Assembly: GCA_002345215.1 (NCBI GenBank)
Contig: DDVH01000041.1
Span: forward strand, 29,657 to 37,365
Reading direction: 5' to 3'
DNA: 7,709 bases
Source of the DNA: Anaerolineales bacterium UBA2317
GTDB taxonomy: Bacteria; Chloroflexota; Anaerolineae; Anaerolineales; Villigracilaceae
Of this stretch, positions 1-4,635 are shown piece after piece. The number at the start of each line of letters is the position of its first letter. Position 1 is the first letter of the stretch. The position numbers and the translations under genes were made by a program. A model generated the notes under the pieces. It made no database searches, was not told the origin of the DNA, and saw nothing but the letters and a program-made list of their open reading frames with translations.

Positions 1-877
1 CATATTGGCTAATTTCAATTGAATAATTTGATTTGCGGCAAGCGGACTGACCAAATTGTGGACGGTCTAATGTGTATTGACGCGCGGCATGCCAGCAACA
101 TTCTGCCGCACCCAATGCGCCCCATGAAATTCCATAACGCGCTTTATTCAAACATCCAAACGGACCTTTCAAGCCAGCAACATTTGGTAAATAATTTTCG
201 TCAGGCACAAAGACTTCGTTCATCACAATTTCACCAGTAGCACTAGCACGCAAACTAAACTTGCCTTCAATCTTTGGCGCAGATAAACCTTTCATTCCTT
301 TTTCTAAAATGAAGCCACGAATTTCACCGTCTAGTTTTGCCCACACAACAAACACATCTGCAATGGGCGAATTCGTAATCCACATTTTGTTGCCCTGCAA
401 AATATATCCGCCATCAACTTTTTTGGCGCGCGTTTCCATACTGCCGGGGTCAGAGCCATGATTCGGTTCAGTGAGTCCAAAACAACCAATCCATTTTCCG
501 CTGGCTAAATTCGGTAAATATTTTTTGCGTTGTTCTTCTGTTCCATACGTATAAATTGGATACATCACCAACGAACTTTGCACGCTCATGGCGGAACGAT
601 AACCACTATCGACTCTTTCGACTTCACGGGCGATTAAGCCATACGAAACATGATTCAAACCCGCGCCTCCATATTCTTCGGGGATAGTTGAGCCTAACAA
701 CCCGAGGCTTCCCATTTCGTCCATAATTTCGCGGTGGAAAATTTCTTTGCGATTGGCTTCGAGAACACGCGGCATTAACTTATCCTGACAGTACTTCCGC
801 GCAGTGTCACGAATCATGCGTTCTTCATCTGTCAGTTGGTCGTTGAGTAAAAAGGGGTCATCCCATTTGAAAGTCAT
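1..877 (-). CDS. gcdH: Glutaryl-CoA dehydrogenase, 3' end outside window, with apparent frameshift
   Basis: FAD-dependent acyl-CoA dehydrogenase that oxidises and decarboxylates glutaryl-CoA to crotonyl-CoA, passing electrons to ETF (lysine, tryptophan and aromatic-acid breakdown). I translated it from ATG 877-875, preceded by GAGG (885-882) with a short 4-base spacer. The first 277 residues follow the GCDH family closely: an EEYGG segment near 67-71, VERVDSGYRSAMSVQSS at 86-102, GCFGLTEPNHGSDP at 131-144, MWITNSPIADVFVVWA at 165-180, KFSLRASATGE at 206-216, and RYGISWGALGAAE at 247-259. E87 and R94 match the residues known in human GCDH; the Arg binds the glutaryl carboxylate, which separates this from ordinary short-chain acyl-CoA dehydrogenases. 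The catalytic Glu lies in the missing C-terminal part (about 100 of about 390 residues). After Q277 the frame breaks: the family sequence continues in another frame (see the site at 46). It is either a sequence error or a damaged gene. The plus-strand ORFs here are shadows. Confidence 0.93.
   Translation of the reverse strand, partial: MTFKWDDPFLLNDQLTDEERMIRDTARKYCQDKLMPRVLEANRKEIFHREIMDEMGSLGLLGSTIPEEYGGAGLNHVSYGLIAREVERVDSGYRSAMSVQSSLVMYPIYTYGTEEQRKKYLPNLASGKWIGCFGLTEPNHGSDPGSMETRAKKVDGGYILQGNKMWITNSPIADVFVVWAKLDGEIRGFILEKGMKGLSAPKIEGKFSLRASATGEIVMNEVFVPDENYLPNVAGLKGPFGCLNKARYGISWGALGAAECCWHAARQYTLDRPQFGQSACRKSNYSIEISQY
41..49 (-). other. Single-base insertion (frameshift) site in gcdH
   Basis: Reading gcdH in its own frame past CAG (49-47) gives SACRKSNYSIEISQY, which does not resemble the family. 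Dropping the one base at position 46 (A on the plus strand, T in the gene) gives PLAANQIIQLKLANM from 45 down to 1, the expected GCDH continuation after LDRPQFGQ. The local sequence is not a homopolymer and shows no recognisable programmed-frameshift signal. Confidence 0.85.
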
Positions 878-891
878 AAAACCTCGTTTTT

Positions 892-940
892 AGAGAGTAG
901 AGAATAGAGAGCAGTGAACAGTTTTCAGTAATCAGTTTAA
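892..940 (+). repeat. Heptad-periodic intergenic repeat, left copy
   Basis: Seven consecutive 7-base units each begin with AG: AGAGAGT, AGAGAAT, AGAGAGC, AGTGAAC, AGTTTTC, AGTAATC, AGTTTAA. The block fills the predicted 5' leader of gcdH between its promoter and ribosome binding site. A related block in the opposite orientation lies at 1036-1070. The style resembles the short tandem heptanucleotide repeats known from cyanobacteria, and similar CAGT-type heptads occur in other genomes; the family here is not identified. Confidence 0.7.
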
Positions 941-942
941 TG

Positions 943-951
943 ATTGTATCA
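943..951 (-). promoter_or_regulatory. Predicted extended -10 promoter for gcdH
   Basis: The minus strand reads TGATACAAT at 951-943, an extended -10 (TG, one base, then TACAAT). No good -35 is present; the best hexamer at 17 bases is a weak TTATCT-like one. The start would fall near 936, giving a leader of about 60 bases made largely of the heptad repeat. With the gdhA terminator just upstream, this supports separate transcription of gcdH. Confidence 0.45.
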
Positions 952-1020
952 AAATGTTTGAGATAAGATAATGAATCAGAAAGCAGAATCAATTTTCCCC
1001 TTAAGAGAGAAGCGAAAATA

Positions 1021-1047
1021 AAAAGAGGATTCGTTGAATCCTCTTTT
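1021..1047 (-). terminator. Intrinsic terminator after gdhA
   Basis: A perfect 12-bp stem (1021-1032 with 1036-1047, loop 1033-1035) lies 26 bases past the gdhA stop. On the minus strand its 3' arm ends in TTTT and runs on into TATTTTC, giving the U-rich tract. The stem is A/T-capped with a GAGGATTC core. The plus strand has only TTTT then CTG, so minus-strand termination is the better reading. Confidence 0.8.
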
Positions 1048-1070
1048 CTGTTCTCTACTCTCTGTTCTCT
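1036..1070 (-). repeat. Heptad-periodic repeat, right copy, inverted relative to 892-940
   Basis: On the minus strand, beginning three bases after the gdhA stop, the units are AGAGAAC, AGAGAGT, AGAGAAC, AGAAAAG and AGGATTC. The last units run into one arm of the gdhA terminator. A perfect 13-bp inverted match joins 892-904 and 1051-1063, so the two copies face each other across the gdhA-gcdH gap. Confidence 0.6.
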
Positions 1071-1073
1071 TAA

Positions 1074-2372
1074 CTACGCATTACCAGTTAGCCAGCCACG
1101 CAATTCCATAGCAGTGACCACGCGGTCAATTGCGACCATGTATGCGGCATCACGTGTGTAAACTTTTTCTTCCAAACTGCGATTCAAGACAGCATTGAAT
1201 GCGGCGGTCATTTTGACATCAAGACGGCGAAGCACGGCATCTTTTTCCCAATAATAATTGGCATCGTTTTGGACTTGTTCAAAATAAGAAACGGTGACGC
1301 CACCAGCATTACACAGAAAATCTGGAATAACAAAAACTTTATTTTTCTTGAAGACTTCATCGGCTTCTGGTGTGGTGGGACCATTTGCACCTTCGGCAAC
1401 AAGTTTTAGATTCTTTGAAACTTTCTTAACAGTATCACCTGTGATTTGACCCTCTAACGCGGCAGGGATTAATACATTCACATCCGATTCAAGCCATTTA
1501 CCACCATCGGTTACTTCATAACCTGAATCTAATGCTTTTTGTTTATCCACTGTTCCATATTGGTCAACAATAGACATCAAGAAGCGTGGGTCAATGCCAC
1601 CTTTTTTGCTGTAGGTATATGCTTTTTTATCGTGGCGGTCATAACAAGAAACACAAGCAACTGTGCCGCCAAGAATTTCAACAAAACCAATTGCGGCATA
1701 TTGAGATACATTTCCAAAACCTTGTAAAGCGGCGACAGAATTTTTCGGGTCGAGATTAATGTGTTTCATGGCTTCACGCACTGTATAAATCACGCCATAC
1801 CCTGTTGCTTCTGTACGCCCTAATGAACCACCACCACCGACAGGTTTGCCAGTGAAAACACCCGGTGTGTATTGACCAACGAGTCTTGAATATTCATCCA
1901 TCATCCAACCCATCATTTGAGAGGTTGTTCCAACATCTGGCGCGGGTACATCATTGCGTGGACCGATATTTTTCCACATGGCTTGCACCCAACCACGACA
2001 CAACGATTCTTTTTCATTTGTAGATAATGTAGATGGATCTACAACCACGCCGCCTTTGCCACCACCTAATGGAATATCTGCGACGGCACACTTCCACGTC
2101 ATCCATGTGGCTAATGCACGAACAGTATCTAAAGTTTCATCAGCCGCAAAACGAATCCCGCCTTTGTTCGGTCCGCGTGCATCGTTATGTTGCACACGAA
2201 AACCCTGAAATACTTTTAACGAGCCATCATCCATCCGCACTGGAATACGGAAAGAATATTCACGTTGGGGCCAACGTAAAATTTCTGCAATTTCGTTATC
2301 AAGTTGCAGTAACTTTGCAACTGTATCAAACTGGATTTGTGCCATATCAAACGCATTGATTTTTTTTACCAT
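1074..2372 (-). CDS. gdhA: Glutamate dehydrogenase (hexameric Glu/Leu/Phe/Val dehydrogenase family)
   Basis: Cytoplasmic enzyme interconverting glutamate with 2-oxoglutarate and ammonia using NAD(P). The 432 residues match the full length of the roughly 420-residue hexameric type. Visible landmarks are the N-terminal substrate domain with K70 in GPNKGGIR, K94 in TWKCAVADIP, catalytic K106 in PLGGGKGG and catalytic D146 in PAPDVGT. A Rossmann domain starts near 212 with GFGNVS (218-223), and NAGGVTVSYFE (355-365) carries S362, equivalent to the Ser that contacts the glutamate side chain; K70 plus this Ser favour glutamate over leucine or phenylalanine. Oddities are the last Gly of GFGNVG being Ser, and an unusual stretch CYDRHDKKAY (243-252) after the second strand, so coenzyme choice cannot be read with confidence. 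The start is ATG 2372, with GAGGAG (2385-2380) 7 bases upstream. Expression is probably controlled by the leader peptide and terminator just upstream; a terminator follows the stop. Confidence 0.95.
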   Translation of the reverse strand: MVKKINAFDMAQIQFDTVAKLLQLDNEIAEILRWPQREYSFRIPVRMDDGSLKVFQGFRVQHNDARGPNKGGIRFAADETLDTVRALATWMTWKCAVADIPLGGGKGGVVVDPSTLSTNEKESLCRGWVQAMWKNIGPRNDVPAPDVGTTSQMMGWMMDEYSRLVGQYTPGVFTGKPVGGGGSLGRTEATGYGVIYTVREAMKHINLDPKNSVAALQGFGNVSQYAAIGFVEILGGTVACVSCYDRHDKKAYTYSKKGGIDPRFLMSIVDQYGTVDKQKALDSGYEVTDGGKWLESDVNVLIPAALEGQITGDTVKKVSKNLKLVAEGANGPTTPEADEVFKKNKVFVIPDFLCNAGGVTVSYFEQVQNDANYYWEKDAVLRRLDVKMTAAFNAVLNRSLEEKVYTRDAAYMVAIDRVVTAMELRGWLTGNA

Positions 2373-2395
2373 ACACTTTCTCCTCAGTGATTTAG

Positions 2396-2434
2396 AAAAA
2401 AATAAGCGGGCATTCCGCTAGGGGGTGCCCGCTT
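2396..2434 (-). terminator. Intrinsic terminator in the gdhA leader (candidate attenuator)
   Basis: On the minus strand a 9-bp stem AAGCGGGCA (2434-2426) pairs with TGCCCGCTT (2412-2404) around a 13-base loop. It is followed after one A by seven T (2402-2396). It lies about 31 bases before the gdhA ATG and 178 bases after the echA stop, on the gdhA side of the predicted gdhA promoter. It would therefore stop gdhA transcripts early rather than end echA transcripts. The sequence CGGGCA recurs upstream at 2476-2471 inside the leader ORF and could compete for the 3' arm. Confidence 0.8.
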
Positions 2435-2445
2435 TCAAAAATATC

Positions 2446-2487
2446 TTATGAAGCACACTGGTTACAACACTGCCCGTGAGTCATCAT
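2446..2487 (-). CDS. Predicted Cys-rich leader peptide of gdhA (13 codons)
   Basis: The short ORF MMTHGQCCNQCAS reads from ATG 2487-2485 (or the adjacent in-frame ATG 2484-2482) to TAA 2448-2446. It contains three TGT Cys codons (two adjacent) and two Gln codons. It begins one base after the predicted +1 (2488) of a promoter with a good -35 and extended -10, has no Shine-Dalgarno, and would be translated as a leaderless message. Its stop lies 11 bases before the leader terminator, a typical attenuator arrangement. Known amino-acid attenuators use runs of the codon they sense, so Cys is the natural candidate; nascent-peptide sensing through the CCxxC pattern is an alternative. A 13-codon ORF can arise by chance, so its translation is inferred from context. 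Confidence 0.55.
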   Translation of the reverse strand: MMTHGQCCNQCAS

Positions 2488-2494
2488 TGCTCAA

Positions 2495-2524
2495 ACTTTA
2501 CCATGAGATTTGTTAACAAGTCAA
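2495..2524 (-). promoter_or_regulatory. Predicted promoter of gdhA and its leader
   Basis: On the minus strand, -35 TTGACT (2524-2519), an 18-base spacer and an extended -10 TGG TAAAGT (2503-2495) predict +1 at 2488. The -35 matches the sigma-70 consensus at 5 of 6 positions; the -10 hexamer matches at 4 of 6 but has the TG extension. The next base begins the first ATG of the leader ORF. Confidence 0.6.
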
Positions 2525-2545
2525 TATGACTTTTGACATACCAAG

Positions 2546-2604
2546 CCACAGAGAACACTGTGACCTTTGAGAAAGCCTTTTAAAACTCTCTATGACCTCT
2601 GTGG
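2546..2604 (-). repeat. CACAGAG-type inverted intergenic repeat
   Basis: CCACAGAG (2546-2553) and CTCTGTGG (2597-2604) are perfect 8-bp inverted ends of a 59-bp stretch. A nested CACAG/CTGTG pair lies at 2548-2563, and a second GGTCA(T/C)AG-like copy is seen on the minus strand. AACCACAGAG-type intergenic repeats are widespread in several bacterial phyla. It sits 7 bases past the echA stop and may also act as a 3' hairpin for that mRNA, although no T tract follows it. Confidence 0.55.
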
Positions 2605-2611
2605 TTAATCT

Positions 2612-3379
2612 TTATACAAATTTTGGTTTACGCTTTTCAAAAAAGGCTTTCACCCCTTCTTGATGACCAAGCGATTTCCCTGCTTCTTCTTGCAGGATGC
2701 CTTCGTTGGCTAAGACTTGTTCCAAATTCGGGAAAACGGCTTGGTTAAAGGCTTGCTTCCCCAATGCAAACGCCTCTCGCGGACCTTCAACCAACTCTGC
2801 CGCCTTCTGCTTTATCAACCCTTGATAATTAAACCCGCCTACCAGATTCACCATCCGCCATTCATACGCCAATTGCGCCGAAATCTTTTGATTGGAATAA
2901 AAATATTCTTGTGCTCTGGCAAGCCCAATATAATGCGGAAGAAATAACGAAACACCAGAATCAGGTGCGAGACCTATGCCACTAAAACCTACAACAAAAT
3001 ATGCAGATGATTTTGCGATTCTTAAATCACATGCCAACGCGATTCCAAATGCCGCGCCGGCACACGCTCCGTTGACGGCAGCAATCACTGGTTTACCCAT
3101 TTTGCGGATTTGTAAAATTAACGGGTTATAGGTTTTATCTAAATGTTCGCGGTATGAAATTGATTCAGCTTGCTTCATTTCTTTGATATCTTGCCCAGCA
3201 CTGAATGCATTGCCAGAACCAGTAATCACCACACACTTTACTTGTGAATCATTTTCAGCATCCACAAGTGCTTTGTATAAGGCTTGAGTCATTTCCATGT
3301 TGAAGGCGTTGGCGCGTTCAGGGCGAGATAATGTTAGCGTGACAGAACCATGTTGAAGCGTAGAAAGAAGCGTTGTCAT
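2612..3379 (-). CDS. Enoyl-CoA hydratase/isomerase family protein, PaaG-like
   Basis: Crotonase-fold enzyme of 255 residues, a normal length for the family. It shows the oxyanion-hole segment FSAGQDI (59-65), the second oxyanion segment NGACAGAAFGIALACD (103-118), and PDSG (139-142). Compared with rat mitochondrial enoyl-CoA hydratase, both catalytic Glu positions are replaced (Gly near 112, Phe near 132). D140 corresponds by motif to the catalytic Asp of E. coli PaaG (PDCGG). The tail EGVKAFFEKRKPKFV also resembles the PaaG end (EGVSAFLAKRSPQF), as does AYEWRMVNLV at 171-180. It is therefore more likely an enoyl-CoA isomerase than a hydratase; whether it serves phenylacetate breakdown or beta-oxidation cannot be told, as no paa genes are in view. 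The start is ATG 3379 with AGGAG (3389-3385) five bases upstream. The 71-base gap to the previous gene holds that gene's terminator, but no convincing promoter. Confidence 0.88.
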   Translation of the reverse strand: MTTLLSTLQHGSVTLTLSRPERANAFNMEMTQALYKALVDAENDSQVKCVVITGSGNAFSAGQDIKEMKQAESISYREHLDKTYNPLILQIRKMGKPVIAAVNGACAGAAFGIALACDLRIAKSSAYFVVGFSGIGLAPDSGVSLFLPHYIGLARAQEYFYSNQKISAQLAYEWRMVNLVGGFNYQGLIKQKAAELVEGPREAFALGKQAFNQAVFPNLEQVLANEGILQEEAGKSLGHQEGVKAFFEKRKPKFV

Positions 3380-3433
3380 ATTTTCTCCTAGATTCTAATC
3401 ATAAATCATTTCGCTGTATCCCTATTAGTTCTT

Positions 3434-3464
3434 AAAAACAAACAGTCACCTTAAAGGTGACTGT
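3434..3464 (-). terminator. Intrinsic terminator overlapping the end of the 124-residue gene
   Basis: The 9-bp stem 3442-3450 with 3456-3464 has loop 3451-3455. On the minus strand ACAGTCACC pairs with GGTGACTGT and is followed by TTG and TTTTT (3438-3434). The 5' arm encodes the final residues of the upstream protein, and its TAA stop (3453-3451) lies in the loop. Confidence 0.85.
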
Positions 3465-3825
3465 CGTTCAAATCATCGTCAAATTGGTCATCATCGCCGC
3501 TGTCGGTTTCGTATTCAACGGCTTCGCCATCTAAATACACCCACAACAACAATACCTGACCTTCTTGCGTTTCTACATTTCTTGCCGCAAGAATCGGTGC
3601 GGTTTGTTCGAGTCCCATTTCGTTGCGATAATGCAAGTGAATTGTGTTTTTGTTATGCCATGCGTTGTAACAACGTTCGACAAGTGCGTTGCCATTAAAT
3701 GTTCGCAAGCGCGTTAACGCTGGCACGGATAAATGTGGGCTTTCGTTCAGCCCCATTGCCCAACCATCATTGACGTGCTCAAAGATTGGGGGTGGTCCTT
3801 CAATAATTGTAATTTTTTCGTCCAT
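3451..3825 (-). CDS. Conserved-looking hypothetical protein with acidic C-terminal tail
   Basis: A 124-residue soluble protein of unknown function, with no signal peptide or membrane segment. It has a compact N-terminal part with PPPIFEHVNDGWAMGLNES (11-29), LTRLRTFNGNALVERCYNAW (37-56), a predicted beta-rich middle (62-97, including APILAARNVETQEGQVLLLWV), then a low-complexity acidic tail (about 101-121, twelve Asp/Glu in 21 residues). From memory it resembles small hypothetical proteins common in Anaerolineae, but I cannot assign a role. The start is ATG 3825 with AAGG (3837-3834) eight bases upstream. It diverges from the P-loop gene across a 113-base gap, and its own terminator overlaps its last codons. 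It is clearly coding, given the good ribosome site and clean terminator. Confidence 0.85.
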   Translation of the reverse strand: MDEKITIIEGPPPIFEHVNDGWAMGLNESPHLSVPALTRLRTFNGNALVERCYNAWHNKNTIHLHYRNEMGLEQTAPILAARNVETQEGQVLLLWVYLDGEAVEYETDSGDDDQFDDDLNDSHL

Positions 3826-3847
3826 AATTTTTACCTTATGGGCAAGA

Positions 3848-3856
3848 ATCCTACCA
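3848..3856 (-). promoter_or_regulatory. Possible extended -10 promoter of the 124-residue gene
   Basis: The minus strand reads TGG TAGGAT at 3856-3848, with no clear -35. The predicted start near 3841 would give a 16-base leader that contains the AAGG ribosome site. The match is weak, but the spacing to the gene is sensible. Confidence 0.33.
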
Positions 3857-3926
3857 CAAGTATGTAGGGAAAACCTTTCAGAATCTTATTAGAATTTTGT
3901 TGATATTTAATCTTTGCAGAGAAGCA

Positions 3927-3932
3927 TATAAT
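3927..3932 (+). promoter_or_regulatory. Consensus -10 box abutting the P-loop gene start
   Basis: A perfect TATAAT is followed by TGGGGA and then ATG at 3939, so the expected +1 coincides with the A of the start codon. A TTGATA hexamer at 3900-3905 is too far away (21-base spacer) to be a normal -35. The GGGGA directly touching the ATG is too close to serve as a Shine-Dalgarno. Confidence 0.55.
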
Positions 3933-3938
3933 TGGGGA

Positions 3939-4565
3939 ATGTCTAAACTTACACCTAAAATCATCCTTGAAGGCACACGCCTGACATTCAAAACTGATAT
4001 TGCTTTTGCACTGAATGAACATCCGCGCATTGTAGGTCCGCGAAAATATAAATATCATTCGCCTCTCATTTCTGGAGAGTGGTGCGCCTTTACAAACTTT
4101 CCGTGGGGGCGCGGATTAATCAACTTTGAACCACACGAAGAATCATTGGCAATGGAAACGTATGAAACGTGGGTAAAGTTATTTGAATTGCAAAAATATT
4201 ATTCATGGATTGTTGACCGCTTTCATTTATCTACAAGAATGTATCAGTTAAGAACGTATAAAAAAGATTATGATTTCCGTTGGTTAGAAGAAAGATTATT
4301 GCCGTTGAATTTTCGGCTGGTGTTATTAACCCGTTCTCCAGAATCTTTTGAAGCCGCACGAGCCGAAAGACTCAAAGTATCTGGTAATCCATCACAATAT
4401 GATGATTTGAATCTCTTCATCGAAGAACAAAAGTTGATTAATCAGCTCGCTGACGAATCGCTTCTGCCTATGCTAAAAGTTGATATTTCAGACAATAACA
4501 TTTTCCTCGCTGTTGAAAAAATTGCAGATTGGATGGAGTCCAGCGGCGGGTTGTACATGAAATAA
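3939..4565 (+). CDS. P-loop NTPase, thymidylate/nucleoside-kinase-like, unassigned
   Basis: A 208-residue soluble protein whose layout suggests a P-loop phosphotransferase. KIILEGTRLTFKTDIAFAL (7-25) is strand, P-loop and helix, with GTRLTFKT (12-19) in the Walker A position. WIVDRFHLSTRMYQ (90-103) matches the DR(F/Y)xxS segment of dTMP kinases and deoxynucleoside kinases. LVLLTRSPESFEAARAERLK (127-146) resembles the strand plus the Arg-containing LID region. Walker A is degenerate, with Phe where the second Gly normally precedes Lys, so activity on nucleotides is uncertain; Lys18 and Thr19 are kept. The substrate is not predicted. I chose ATG 3939 over an upstream in-frame TTG (3897), because the family-like strand begins right after it and a consensus -10 sits six bases before it. 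The message would be leaderless. It is followed 70 bases later by the Ser/Thr kinase, which has its own promoter. Confidence 0.7.
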   Translation: MSKLTPKIILEGTRLTFKTDIAFALNEHPRIVGPRKYKYHSPLISGEWCAFTNFPWGRGLINFEPHEESLAMETYETWVKLFELQKYYSWIVDRFHLSTRMYQLRTYKKDYDFRWLEERLLPLNFRLVLLTRSPESFEAARAERLKVSGNPSQYDDLNLFIEEQKLINQLADESLLPMLKVDISDNNIFLAVEKIADWMESSGGLYMK

Positions 4566-4594
4566 TCCGCTTTGTTTTTGCAATACTTTGTATC

Positions 4595-4624
4595 TTGCAT
4601 TCAATCTTAGCAATTAGGTATACT
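4595..4624 (+). promoter_or_regulatory. Predicted promoter of the Ser/Thr kinase gene
   Basis: TTGCAT (4595-4600), an 18-base spacer and TATACT (4619-4624) form a good sigma-70-type promoter. The expected +1 is about 4631, leaving only TACTT before the ATG at 4636 and no room for a Shine-Dalgarno. Confidence 0.6.
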
Positions 4625-4635
4625 AGAGCCTACTT

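Noticed and set aside
19..461. Plus-strand ORFs at 19-240 and 261-461
   Set aside because: They lie antisense to gcdH, whose minus-strand translation matches its family throughout; the plus-strand products have no recognisable features.
892..1070. CRISPR array
   Set aside because: The repeat units are only seven bases, contiguous and degenerate, with no spacers and no cas genes nearby.
1954..2359. Plus-strand ORFs opposite gdhA
   Set aside because: Shadows of a strongly conserved minus-strand gene; no ribosome site and low-complexity products.
2396..2434. Hairpin as the terminator of echA
   Set aside because: It lies 178 bases past the echA stop and downstream of a good promoter and short ORF leading to gdhA; a dual role remains possible.
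3897..3938. TTG start at 3897 extending the P-loop protein by 14 residues
   Set aside because: The added residues overlap the TATAAT box and have no family-like character; ATG 3939 is the better start.
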